From Pycnococcus provasolii (taxonomy: Eukaryota; Chlorophyta; Pseudoscourfieldiophyceae; Pseudoscourfieldiales): a stretch of 64,000 nt of DNA. Under the pieces are notes generated by a model. That model did no database searches and was not told the origin of the DNA. It saw nothing but the letters and a program-made list of their open reading frames with translations. Positions 39,502 to 49,054 of this stretch are shown piece by piece. The first letter of the stretch is position 1. The number at the start of each line of letters is the position of its first letter. The translations under genes and the position numbers were made by a program. Location: positions 463,595-527,594 of the forward strand of contig CP150579.1 of assembly GCA_049487715.1 (NCBI GenBank), in the 5' to 3' direction.

Positions 39502-42500
39502 TTAAGCGGATGCGGAACTTGACTTCTTTGGCGTCGTCACCTCGTCCACGAGGTAGAGAACGGAGCGGAAGTGCTTGCCGCTGTGGTTTGACAAGGAGAT
39601 TTCGCACGTGCGACTCGTCGAGTATCCATCCTTGATGTTGTCGGGCAGCTTCAGGTGCTGAAGGCTGCTCGCGGTGAGCTGCGGATACCGGAGTCCACGG
39701 TCACCAGCCATGCCGCAGCAGGGAATTCCGCTTGACACGGGCGCCGTACCGTTGCAGCACTTGGAAACAAGATCTCCGAACGCCGCCTCCTTGCCGAGCT
39801 TTTTGCTCGAGCAGGGCACGTGGATTGCAACCGGTTCGTTTCGCGGGTTGGAGAAGTCAAGGCGCGGAGCGAGGATGCGCTGCGTGAACTCCACAGGTTC
39901 GAGGAACTGCATGCTGGGCGACTTCGCCATGGCGGACATCTGGATGTGCGCCATGCACGGGCTCGTGTCGCAGACGACGGGAATGCGTCCATTGTCAGTA
40001 GCCTTGACGAGCGCGTCGACCATCTCATCACCCTTGCTTTCCGCCGCCGCCTGAAGTCCACGCGACGAGAAGGCGAGTCCGCAGCACAGGCTAGTCGCGT
40101 TGGGCATCAGCTTGAGGTCCACATCCGCCTTGTCCGCGAGGCTGCGAAGCACCTGCGGCACACTGCGACCACCCGCACCTTCGTCGCCGCGTGCGGGCCC
40201 CATCGTTCGCGCGGGACACGCCATGAGGTAGATCGCCTCCACGGGAGGAAGCTCAGCCGCCGCTGGCGCCGGCGACGAGGCATTCGTCGCCACCTCGAAG
40301 TGCGCGCTCTTCGCTCCGGTAGGCATGTAGTTGTTCCAGACGGGAACCCAACCTCCCGACACGCTGTTGAGCGCCTTGGACACAGACGTGAGCACGCCGT
40401 CGCCGAGCACGCTGGCGGCAGCTGTTGCAATGCCCAGTCCCGTGGGCACGAGACGATCGAGTGTACCCCAGTTGCGCGCGGCGAAGTCCGCCGCACGAAG
40501 CTCGGTGGCGTGACCCTCCGCGAGGTTGCGGCTGCGGATCGACTTGATGAGCTCTCCGGTGTTGATCTTCACCGGGCACTTCTCCTGGCACATGCCGTCC
40601 GCCGCGCACGTCTGCTCGCCGTTGTACGTCCAGTTCGTCTCGAACTCGCGCAGTCGCTGCGCATCCTCCACGGTGAGCTCGGAGGCGTCCATGGCGCGCA
40701 GCCGGCTCATCTCGCGGTACACGGTGATGCGCTGCCGAGGCGTGAGGCTGAGATCTCGCGACGGGCAGTTGGACTCGCAGAACCCGCACTCGATGCACCG
40801 GTCGACGATGGCATCCGCCGGCGGCGACGCCTTGAGCGCCTTCTTGTGCACGTCCTCATCCTCGTTGAGAATCACGCCCGGGTTGAGAATTCCGTTGGGA
40901 TCGAAGAGGCGCTTCAGCTCCCACATCAGGTTGTACGCCTTGGATCCCCACTCCATCTCGACGAACGGCGCGACGTTGCGCCCCGTGCTGTGCTCCGCCT
41001 TGAGCGACCCTCCGTACTTGTCCGCAACAATCTCGCACAGCTCCTGCATCATTTGGCTGTACCGCTCAATCTCCTCGTCGTTTCGAAATCCCTGGGAGAA
41101 GACGAGGTGTAGGTTCCCCTCGAGCGCGTGGCCGAAGCACGACGCGTCGTGGTACTTGTGCCGCTTGAACATCTCGATGAGGTCCTCCATCATGTCACCG
41201 AGCTTGTCGACGTCGCACGCGACGTCCTCGATGAGCATCGACGTTCCCGTCTCCCTTGCGGCACCGACGATGGGGATGAGGCCCTTGCGCACGTCCCAGT
41301 AGACGTTGAACACGTCCTTGTCCTCCGAGAACGGGTACGCCTCAACGTCGTTTCCCGTGATGTTGATGTGATCCGCCTCCTTGATGGCGCGCACCACCTC
41401 GGCAATGCGCTTGTCCAGAGCCGCCTTGTCCTTTCCACGGCACTCGATGAGCAGCGCGGTCGTCCCCTCGTCGCACCCGACGATGGACGGCACGAGCTCG
41501 CGCATGCGCGCGTTGCCCTCGCACTCCCGCAGGCTGGCAGTGTCGAAGAGCTCGACGGCGTCCACCATCGTCGTCTTGCGCAGCACGGATGCGGCTCCGG
41601 CGCCATCTTTCACGGTGGGGAAGACGACGAAGGCGGAAGCCTTGTTGTCGTACTCTGGCACGGTGTTGATGGTTGCCTGTGAGATGAATCCGAGCGTTCC
41701 CTCGGAACCAATCATCAGCCTCTTGATGATTTCAATCGGATCGCTGGGCGGGAAGTCGACGAGCGCGTTCAGGCTGTACCCCGTGGTGCACTTGATGGAA
41801 TACTTGCGTCGAATGAGCGCGGCGAGCTCCTCGTCAGCCTGAATGCGCGTGGCGAGGTCGACGACGCCAGACACGAGATGCGCGTGGCTCTTCATGAACG
41901 ACGCCCTCGACGCCTCGTCCGCGGTGTCCAGAACGGCGCCGTCGAGCAGGACGATGCGCATATCCTTGAGCGTGTGGTACGTGTTCTGCGACACGCCGCA
42001 GCACATGCCCGAGGAGTTGTTGGCGATGATTCCGCCAATCATGCAGCTGTCAATGCTGCTTGGATCAGGCCCGATTTTGTACTGCTGCTCGTGTCCGCAC
42101 GTACGTCGGTGCGCCGCAAGCAGTCGGTTGATCTCCCCACCGATGAGGCCAGGCTCGACGGTGATCTGCTCTCCATTTCCGTGGATGGTGTAGTTGCGGA
42201 AGTGGTCGCCCGTGTGCGACAGCTTCATGAGCACGCTGTCGGTGACCGCCTGGCCGGACAGAGACGTTCCCGCGGCGCGGAAGGTGACGGGTGTCTGGTG
42301 CTTGTTCGCCTGGACGAGAATCTGAGACACCTCATCCTCGTTGTGCACCTTGACAACTATTTTGGGAACGAGGCGGTAGAACGACGCGTCCGTTCCGTAC
42401 GCATACGTTCGCACGGCGTCCGTGATGATCCTCTCCGGCGGCACGATGGTGTCGCGTATGGACTCGACGAACGTCGCGTATCTTCCGTCGTCGTAGCGGA

Positions 42501-42855
42501 GTCCGTCAACGTTTTGGTATTCTGATGACGACAGGTCTTGTGCTGCCGATACGGTGACTTGGTGCTGCGTGGCAGCAGCAGTCTTCATCGCCGGCTGGCT
42601 CGCGAACCCTGCTGCTGTGAGATGAGGAGGAGGAGGAGGAGGAGGAGGAGGAGGAGGGGTTGCTGAGGACTGCTTCTGACCACCTGTGGTAGCTGCGGTT
42701 GTTGAGCCTGCTCCTGAAGAGGGAGGAGCCGCGCCAGGTGGCACAGCGCTGGAGGAGGAGGATGCCGCCGCCGCCGCTGATGCTGAGCGCGCGAGTGTGA
42801 GTCGAGCTGCTGCCGCGACGGGCACCATGGCGCCCTTGTGCGCTAGGAGGCCCAT
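39502..42855 (-). CDS. GYD1: Glycolate dehydrogenase, algal GYD1 type (FAD / Fe-S fusion; D-lactate dehydrogenase-like)
   Basis: Oxidises glycolate (and possibly D-lactate) to glyoxylate in algal mitochondria, passing electrons to the respiratory chain. ATG 42855 gives 1117 aa, close to the ~1100 aa of Chlamydomonas GYD1. An Ala/Ser/Arg-rich leader precedes an FAD-binding PCMH domain (TFRAAGTSLSGQAVTDS near residue 185), an FAD-oxidase C-terminal domain, two 4Fe-4S clusters (CIECGFCESNC near 710, CAADGMCQEKC near 775) and two CCG motifs (CCGLAF, CCGMAGDRG) in the C-terminal quarter. The fusion combines GlcD- and GlcF-like modules. A D-lactate dehydrogenase role cannot be excluded. It is divergent from the class V aminotransferase. 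Confidence 0.85.
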   Translation of the reverse strand: MGLLAHKGAMVPVAAAARLTLARSASAAAAASSSSSAVPPGAAPPSSGAGSTTAATTGGQKQSSATPPPPPPPPPPPHLTAAGFASQPAMKTAAATQHQVTVSAAQDLSSSEYQNVDGLRYDDGRYATFVESIRDTIVPPERIITDAVRTYAYGTDASFYRLVPKIVVKVHNEDEVSQILVQANKHQTPVTFRAAGTSLSGQAVTDSVLMKLSHTGDHFRNYTIHGNGEQITVEPGLIGGEINRLLAAHRRTCGHEQQYKIGPDPSSIDSCMIGGIIANNSSGMCCGVSQNTYHTLKDMRIVLLDGAVLDTADEASRASFMKSHAHLVSGVVDLATRIQADEELAALIRRKYSIKCTTGYSLNALVDFPPSDPIEIIKRLMIGSEGTLGFISQATINTVPEYDNKASAFVVFPTVKDGAGAASVLRKTTMVDAVELFDTASLRECEGNARMRELVPSIVGCDEGTTALLIECRGKDKAALDKRIAEVVRAIKEADHINITGNDVEAYPFSEDKDVFNVYWDVRKGLIPIVGAARETGTSMLIEDVACDVDKLGDMMEDLIEMFKRHKYHDASCFGHALEGNLHLVFSQGFRNDEEIERYSQMMQELCEIVADKYGGSLKAEHSTGRNVAPFVEMEWGSKAYNLMWELKRLFDPNGILNPGVILNEDEDVHKKALKASPPADAIVDRCIECGFCESNCPSRDLSLTPRQRITVYREMSRLRAMDASELTVEDAQRLREFETNWTYNGEQTCAADGMCQEKCPVKINTGELIKSIRSRNLAEGHATELRAADFAARNWGTLDRLVPTGLGIATAAASVLGDGVLTSVSKALNSVSGGWVPVWNNYMPTGAKSAHFEVATNASSPAPAAAELPPVEAIYLMACPARTMGPARGDEGAGGRSVPQVLRSLADKADVDLKLMPNATSLCCGLAFSSRGLQAAAESKGDEMVDALVKATDNGRIPVVCDTSPCMAHIQMSAMAKSPSMQFLEPVEFTQRILAPRLDFSNPRNEPVAIHVPCSSKKLGKEAAFGDLVSKCCNGTAPVSSGIPCCGMAGDRGLRYPQLTASSLQHLKLPDNIKDGYSTSRTCEISLSNHSGKHFRSVLYLVDEVTTPKKSSSASA

Positions 42856-43807
42856 GGCGGAGGGAGGTTGTTTGTGAGGTTTTGCCGAGTGGGATTTCTC
42901 TGGTGGGTTCTCTGGTGGGACGGACCACGTCACCAGAGCCCGAGGGGGAAGGTTGTTTGGGGATTGGGATCGAGCACCTCGGTCTCGGGGGAAGGCCCTT
43001 GTTGAGGGGATTACTTCAATCTACACCAACGGATTAGTATCAGGTTTTCGCATTCGCATTTGCTTGCTTGTGCTATGGTGTGGGCTTGCTTGCGCTTTGG
43101 TGTGGTAATGCGCGCATGCAGTGTGCTAATCTTACCAGGTTTGTACAAATTTTCTCTTGTTGGTTTTGGGTTGCTTTTTGTCCTTCTTTTTCTGTTCTGT
43201 CTGTTTGATTTCCTAGCCGCCTACCAGCTTACCTTGTTCAGTTGGTGAGTTGGTGCCGTGGTGGCGAGTGAAGGCGCGCGTGCTTAAGATTTTGTGTAGA
43301 AGGAGATGAGATTTCTCCAAGACCTGAGCCCTCGAACGAAGATAAAAAATCAAACAAACACGAAGGAAATGCAAGCCTGGGCCCTGGCACAGGAATGGTT
43401 CGTGTGCGACGTGACGTCACGGGAGGCATGATGAGGCACGAGGACGAGGGTTTGGCGTGTGGGTATACCGCTCCCCCCCCAACCTGACCTCGATAAGTAT
43501 TTCTATGTCGTCTTTCTCCACGCCTCGTGGTCGTGGTTGGAAGAAGGCGGAGAAATGAAAATCTCCCGGGTGTTTCCTGGCCGCCAGGTGCCCCTAAAGC
43601 TGATCTTCTCAAACGACTCGTCCGAGGGGCCCTTGGTCCTTTGACCTCACCCAGAAGGCCAGGCGAGGCGAATAAGTCGGAATAACCCTCCCCTTTTCCC
43701 TTTCCCTTTCCCGTGTTCCCTGGGCCTCTTCTTTCGCGCTTGCTTGCTTGCCACCGTCATCCACTCGCACAAATCTTCGCAGCAGTCTCCCGGGGTAACA
43801 CGGCACG
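42856..43807. other. Divergent intergenic region, no gene seen
   Basis: About 950 bp between glycolate dehydrogenase (-) and the class V aminotransferase (+). It holds T-rich stretches near 43140-43230 and a C8 run near 43473. Short ORFs present look random. It probably contains both promoters; I see no shared operator-like motif. Confidence 0.45.
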
Positions 43808-45130
43808 ATGCTCCGCTCTCTCGCGCTGAAAGCGACCACCGGCAGTGATGGGCTTGCTCGCCGCATCTCAGCATCGGTCTTCCAGCGCATGTTCTCCTCC
43901 TCCTCCTCCTCCTCCTCCTCCTCCTCGGCGTCGTCGGCGTCGGCGGCGTCGGCGTCGTCATCCTCTACATGCGACGCGTCGTTCCACAAAAAGCCGCTCC
44001 CGCTCGACCACAACGGAGGACTGTACGAGTACTCCGTCGTGTACACCGACCGAGCACTCAACCACATGAGCGATCCGTTCGGCGAAATCACAAGGGACCT
44101 CAACGGCATCTTGAACACGGCGTACAACAGCCACAGGGCACTCATGTTCCCAGGAAGTGGGACGTACAGCATGGAGGCTTGCGCGCGCGCCTTTGCCACA
44201 GACAAGAAGGTGCTTGTGCTGCGCAACGGGTACTTTAGCTACCGCTGGACGGACATCTTCGAGCAGACGGGCATACCGAGCGAGGTGACTGTGCTCAAAG
44301 GTCAGCCTCAAGGGTCAGGACCTAGGCCGCAGTTTACGCCGCACAACCTCGAGGATGTCGTCGCAACCATCAAGCGCGAGAAGCCCGCGGTTGTGTTTGC
44401 GCCGCACATCGAGACGTCGACGGGAATCAAGCTTCCCGACGAGTACGTCGCGGAGGTGGGTGCCGCCGTCCAGGAGCACGGCGGCCACTTCGTGCTCGAC
44501 TGCATAGCGAGCGGAACGTACTGGGTGGACATGAAGGCGCAGAACGTCGACGTCGTCATATCCGCACCTCAGAAGGGATGGACGGGACCAGCTTGCGTTG
44601 GCCTTGCGATGCTGAGCGAGCGAGCGACGGAGGTTGTGCGCACGATGAAGCCCACGTCGATGGTGCTGAACCTTTCCAAGTGGCTTGACGTCGCGGAGTC
44701 GTACGAGAACGGAGGGTTCATGTACTACGCCACCATGCCCACGGATGCGATCCAGCTGTTCCGCGACGTTGCGCGAGAAACTCAGCAGTACGGCTTTGAC
44801 AATGCAAAGACGGACTTCGTCAAGCTTGGCGAGGAGGTTCGCGAGATGATGGGAAGCAAGGGATTCACGACAGTTGCCGCGGACGGGTACCACGCGCCAG
44901 GTGTTGTGGTTGCGTACACCGACGACCCGAACATGTTTGGAAAGTTCAAGTCGAAGGGATACCAGATTGCGGCGGGCGTTCCGTTTATGATTGACGAGCC
45001 AAAGGGCAACCACACGTTCCGCATAGGTCTGTTTGGCCTTGATAAAATCAAGGATCGCGCGTTGACTGTGAGCCGTCTGGAGAAGGGTTTCGACGACGTG
45101 CTTGGCATGCCCGTGGAGGCGACGGCGTAA
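43808..45130 (+). CDS. Class V PLP aminotransferase, alanine/serine:glyoxylate aminotransferase-like
   Basis: Predicted to transaminate glyoxylate to glycine with alanine or serine as donor. ATG 43808 gives 440 aa. The first ~55 residues are Ser/Ala-rich with basic residues (MLRSLALKATTGSDGLARR) and suggest a mitochondrial presequence. It is extended by (TCC)n/(GTC)n repeats. The fold-type I core has FPGSGTYSMEACARAF near residue 117, VLDCIASGTYWVD near 230 with the PLP-binding Asp, and SAPQKGWTGP near 257 with the Schiff-base Lys. The sequence resembles bacterial AGXT-like enzymes more than plant SGAT, so the donor amino acid is uncertain. Its neighbours are glycolate dehydrogenase and a second aminotransferase. 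Confidence 0.75.
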   Translation: MLRSLALKATTGSDGLARRISASVFQRMFSSSSSSSSSSSASSASAASASSSSTCDASFHKKPLPLDHNGGLYEYSVVYTDRALNHMSDPFGEITRDLNGILNTAYNSHRALMFPGSGTYSMEACARAFATDKKVLVLRNGYFSYRWTDIFEQTGIPSEVTVLKGQPQGSGPRPQFTPHNLEDVVATIKREKPAVVFAPHIETSTGIKLPDEYVAEVGAAVQEHGGHFVLDCIASGTYWVDMKAQNVDVVISAPQKGWTGPACVGLAMLSERATEVVRTMKPTSMVLNLSKWLDVAESYENGGFMYYATMPTDAIQLFRDVARETQQYGFDNAKTDFVKLGEEVREMMGSKGFTTVAADGYHAPGVVVAYTDDPNMFGKFKSKGYQIAAGVPFMIDEPKGNHTFRIGLFGLDKIKDRALTVSRLEKGFDDVLGMPVEATA

Positions 45131-45866
45131 GGAGCAGGCTTTTTATTTTTTTAAAAAATAAGTCTGGCTGAAGACGAAGAGAGAGGAGATGTCGATAAGG
45201 TGGAAGGTGAGAGATTGGAGTGTGCGGTTGTGTGACGTGAACAATAAAATCAGTCAAGTCAATTAATTTTTTCAAGTAACGAAGATCAAAGATGGAATTG
45301 TTTTTCTTTTTCTTTCTTAATGAGAAAGGCAACTAATATTATGAATACCTTACCTTGCGCATCACCATGATGAGCTGTGCGAGCTGATAAACGTGTTGGT
45401 ACAGTAGTGTACAGCAGGTCAACCATGGAGGTTTTAGAGCAGACCCCTAAAGTCTAACAGGGTAACCCCGAAAGAAAGAGCCCAAGCAGACTTACGAATA
45501 GGGAGCCCAAAGAAGCCGCGGGACAAAGAAAAGAAGCTTGATTTTGATAGACAAAAAAATCAAGCACCGAAGAAGGGGCCATGATGGAGGGGAGAAATCA
45601 ATCCTATCCCCCAGGGTTTATTATCTTTTCCTTTCCTTTCCAGGGGCACGTCACTCCCTTGTCGGCGCCCCCTCCCTCCCCCTTCCAAGTTCCAAGCCAT
45701 CCTCGTTGGCAAGCTAAATTCCACTCCAGCCCCCCTTTGCTTGTGCATGCTCGCTCGCATACTCGCACCTGCGCGTAAACGTGCTCTCACCTTACAATAC
45801 CTACTCAACACAAATACGACAACCACACTAAACAAGCACACGCCTCCTTCCTATCAACTTCACAAC
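45131..45866. other. Intergenic, no gene seen
   Basis: About 735 bp between the two aminotransferase genes, which point the same way. A/T-rich after the first stop (45140-45350, probable 3' UTR), and C/T-rich from 45650 (probable 5' UTR of the second gene). No RNA gene recognised. Confidence 0.45.
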
Positions 45867-47402
45867 ATGTCCATAGCCGCCGCAGCAGCAGCACAGCAGG
45901 GACACATGCACGCTTCCGCGGAGAAAGTCTTGCGCATGTCGTCAACCGTCGCGGCGATGACGCCGACCGTCGACGTCACGAACGTCAACCCAAACGCCAG
46001 GGAGGCGAAGTATGCCGTGCGCGGGGAGATTGTCGCCAAGGCGTACGAGTACGCCGCCGACATTGCAAGCGGGAAGGGCTCGAATCTGCCGTTTGACCGC
46101 GTCGTGTACTGCAACATCGGAAACCCGCAGCAGCTGGGCCAAAAACCCGTGTCGTTCTTCCGGCAGGTGCTCGCGCTGTGCGACTACCCTGACGTGCTCG
46201 ACAACCCCAAGGTGGAGGAACTGTACCCCGCCGACGCCGTCGCGCGCGCACGGCGATACCTCGCAGCCATACCAGGAGGCGTGGGTGCGTACAGCCAGAG
46301 CAAGGGCGTCGCTCTGCTTCGGCAGGAGGTGGCAGCGGCCATCGAGAAGCGTGACGGACACCCGTGCAGTCCGGACGACCTCTTCCTGACGGACGGTGCG
46401 AGCCCGACGTGCCACTACCTTATGAAAACGCTGCTGCGCAACAAGTCGGACGGCGTCCTCACTCCCATGCCACAGTACCCGCTGTACAGCGCAACCCTCG
46501 AGCTGTACGACGGGTCGCTCGTGCCATACTACCTCGCGGAGGAGAAGGGATGGGGAATGGATGTCAACCACCTCAAGGAGTGCGTTGACAAGGCTCGTGC
46601 CGAAGGAACGGTCGTGCGTGCGATGGTCGTGATCAACCCGGGCAATCCCACGGGGCAGGTTCTCGACGAGGCTGACCAGCGTGCGGTGGTGCAGTTCTGC
46701 AAGCAGGAGAATCTGCTTCTCGTCGCCGACGAGGTGTACCAGGACAACGTGTACCGCGAGGGCAAGAAGTTCACGAGCTTCAAGAAGATTGTGCGCGACC
46801 TTGGATCGGAGTACGCCGACTTCCCGCTCATTTCCATGCACAGCGTGTCGAAGGGATTCTACGGCGAATGTGGACGGCGCGCGGGATACATGGAGGTGAT
46901 TGGGATCAACGACGAGGTGAAGGACATTTTCCTAAAGCTTGCTTCCGTTTCGCTGTGCAGCAACATCTCCGGGCAGATATGCATGGCGCTGGTGATGAAT
47001 CCACCCAAGCCAGGCGAGCCGAGCTACGAACTGTACGAGAGGGAGAAGAACGACGTGCTTGGATCGCTCAAGCGGCGTGCGGTGAGGCTCACCTCCGCAC
47101 TCGATAGCCTCGAGGGTGTTTCGTGCAATCCTGCGGAAGGTGCGCTGTACGCCTTCCCTCGCCTGTACTTGCCTGACAAATTCTGCGCGGAGGCGAAAAA
47201 AATTGGGCGTGAGCCGGACATGCACTACTGCATGAAGATGCTCGACGCCACGGGCGTCGTCACCGTGCCTGGCAGCGGGTTTGGGCAAGTTCCTGGCACA
47301 CATCACTTCCGCACGACATTTCTACCATCCGAGCAGGATATCGAAACAGTCATCACAAACATCACCACGTTCCACAACAACCTCATGAAGGAGTACAGCT
47401 AG
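45867..47402 (+). CDS. Alanine / glutamate:glyoxylate aminotransferase (class I/II PLP)
   Basis: Transfers the amino group between alanine or glutamate and 2-oxo acids including glyoxylate. From ATG 45867 it is 511 aa; an upstream ATG at 45747 would add a 40-residue leader, but that stretch looks like 5' UTR. Family motifs: YCNIGNPQQLGQKPVSF near residue 77, TDGASPTCHYLMKTLL near 179, INPGNPTGQVL near 258 (substrate/PLP Asn), VADEVYQDNVY near 290, and SVSKGFYGECGRRAGY near 330 with the Schiff-base Lys. This is the AlaAT/GGAT family of plant peroxisomes and algal mitochondria. The C-terminus (KEYS) is not a standard peroxisomal PTS1. AlaAT and GGAT activity cannot be separated by eye. Confidence 0.88.
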   Translation: MSIAAAAAAQQGHMHASAEKVLRMSSTVAAMTPTVDVTNVNPNAREAKYAVRGEIVAKAYEYAADIASGKGSNLPFDRVVYCNIGNPQQLGQKPVSFFRQVLALCDYPDVLDNPKVEELYPADAVARARRYLAAIPGGVGAYSQSKGVALLRQEVAAAIEKRDGHPCSPDDLFLTDGASPTCHYLMKTLLRNKSDGVLTPMPQYPLYSATLELYDGSLVPYYLAEEKGWGMDVNHLKECVDKARAEGTVVRAMVVINPGNPTGQVLDEADQRAVVQFCKQENLLLVADEVYQDNVYREGKKFTSFKKIVRDLGSEYADFPLISMHSVSKGFYGECGRRAGYMEVIGINDEVKDIFLKLASVSLCSNISGQICMALVMNPPKPGEPSYELYEREKNDVLGSLKRRAVRLTSALDSLEGVSCNPAEGALYAFPRLYLPDKFCAEAKKIGREPDMHYCMKMLDATGVVTVPGSGFGQVPGTHHFRTTFLPSEQDIETVITNITTFHNNLMKEYS

Positions 47403-47591
47403 GAAGTAGAGCTACTACGAAGCCAAAGAAAGGTATCTCATTGTTTTGATGCATTTGAAAAAAATAAAAGAAGAATAAAGTGATAGGAGTAATAACAGAA
47501 AAGAAGAAGAAAAAAAAACGGATCGATGACTTCTGATCTAGAACAAACAACATTTAACTTCACACCCATCCAATCACACTAAACGCGTCTT

Positions 47592-48860
47592 TTACTTGGA
47601 TCGCTTGAAAATCTTCGCGAGCAGTTCGTCGAAAATACCAACCGGCAAGTCCTTCTGCGTGTCAATCATCGACCTCAACATTTCGTACGACTTGTTTTCG
47701 TAAGCCTCGAATTCAGACTTGAGGTCCATTTCGTTGTACACAGCCTTGACCGCCGCCTCCGCCACCGAGTCGTGCGGCTTTCCGTAGTTTTTCGCAATCA
47801 CTTCGCGCTGCGCGTCGTTCGCCTTGAGCAGCGCCTTGCACACAAGCCATCCGCACTTGTTGTCGCCGATGTCCGTGCCAATCTTGCCAATCACCTCGGG
47901 TGCACCGTAGCAGTCAAGGAAGTCGTCCTGCACTTGGAAGTACTCGCCCATCGCAACGCAGATCTCCTTCGCGGTATCGTAAGCCTTCGTCGACCGCACG
48001 CCGCCGAGCAGCATGCCGCACGCCACGGGTAGGTAGAATGTGTAAAACGCCGTCTTGTACACGACGATGTTCGTGTACGTTTCCATCGTGTACTTGGAGA
48101 GGTCAACCTTTCCGATGGGTGCGGTGATGAGGTCGAGCATCTGACCCGTCGCCGTCTGGAACGTAACCTCGTGGAACACCTCGAGCATGTCCGCGTACCG
48201 CCGGTGCTTGGCAAAGTGGTTCTTCAGCAGGCGATAGATGGCGCTCTCCAGCAAGATGCCGTCGTTGATAGCAACCATGCCGACATCCTCGACGCGAAAC
48301 CAGCAAGGCTGGCCTCGTCGCGTGACGGAGTCGTCCATGATGTCGTCCGCCACGAGGAAGAAAGCCTGCAGCAGCTCGATGCACCACCCGAGCACGTGCG
48401 CATCTTTCAGGTCGGACTTGCTGAGCGCGTTGGCATCCTCGACGCCACGAAGCACGGCAAGCGTGTCAGCAACAGCCATGCCCCGGTTCAGCTTCCCGAA
48501 AGGAACGTTGTAGTCGAGCACGCGCTTCATCCACGTCTGTCCGGTGGCTGGCTGCACGGCAATCACGGGGTCGGCGAGAAGCTCGTCGCGAATGCCGTCG
48601 AACGCCGCGAGGAACGCCTTTTTGGCCGAGTCGCGCGCCGCCTTCAGCTGCTCCTTCGATCGCGTCGTCGACACAGGCTTGCGCGGCGGCACGAACGCCG
48701 TCGACGCGAACGGCGAGACGCTCGGCGCGCCTGCGCGCGCGATCCACCCGAGTCCCGCGCCGATGGCGAGCGTGAGTACACGCGCGGCTGCGGATCCACC
48801 GGACTTGGGCGCGGCGGTAGTCGCCGCCTTGGCGACGGTGCGCTTCTCCCAGGGCGACAT
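47592..48860 (-). CDS. FPS: Farnesyl diphosphate synthase
   Basis: Condenses IPP with DMAPP and GPP to make FPP for sterols, prenylation and dolichol. The 422-aa product has an extra ~70-residue N-terminal extension with a hydrophobic stretch (ARVLTLAIGAGLGWIARAG) relative to ~350-aa eukaryotic enzymes, possibly organelle- or membrane-directing. First Asp-rich motif DDIMDD with LVA before and SVTRRG after (near residue 170), second DDFLD near 308, and GKIGTDIGDNKCGWL near 320, typical of eukaryotic FPPS. The C-terminus is KIFKRSK, with the usual basic end. It sits tail-to-tail with the aminotransferase (189 bp between stops). Confidence 0.93.
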   Translation of the reverse strand: MSPWEKRTVAKAATTAAPKSGGSAAARVLTLAIGAGLGWIARAGAPSVSPFASTAFVPPRKPVSTTRSKEQLKAARDSAKKAFLAAFDGIRDELLADPVIAVQPATGQTWMKRVLDYNVPFGKLNRGMAVADTLAVLRGVEDANALSKSDLKDAHVLGWCIELLQAFFLVADDIMDDSVTRRGQPCWFRVEDVGMVAINDGILLESAIYRLLKNHFAKHRRYADMLEVFHEVTFQTATGQMLDLITAPIGKVDLSKYTMETYTNIVVYKTAFYTFYLPVACGMLLGGVRSTKAYDTAKEICVAMGEYFQVQDDFLDCYGAPEVIGKIGTDIGDNKCGWLVCKALLKANDAQREVIAKNYGKPHDSVAEAAVKAVYNEMDLKSEFEAYENKSYEMLRSMIDTQKDLPVGIFDELLAKIFKRSK

Positions 48861-49054
48861 GCTGCGATGTGACGATCTCGGATCGCAGCGCCCGGTTACT
48901 ATCCGGTTGAGCCTCTATTAGATATGCGGTGGGGAGGGTCAGACAAGACTCCGGGGGGCATATCAGGGGAGGTCAAGGGCGAAGCCGGACGGTTGGGGGT
49001 TCTGGGGAATTGGGGGTTGGCCGGGTCGCGTTAAAGTACAACGCACGCATTACC

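Noticed and set aside
43060-43248. 62-aa hydrophobic ORF upstream of the class V aminotransferase
   Set aside because: Sits in a T-rich promoter region; hydrophobicity follows from T-rich codons and there is no topogenic pattern.
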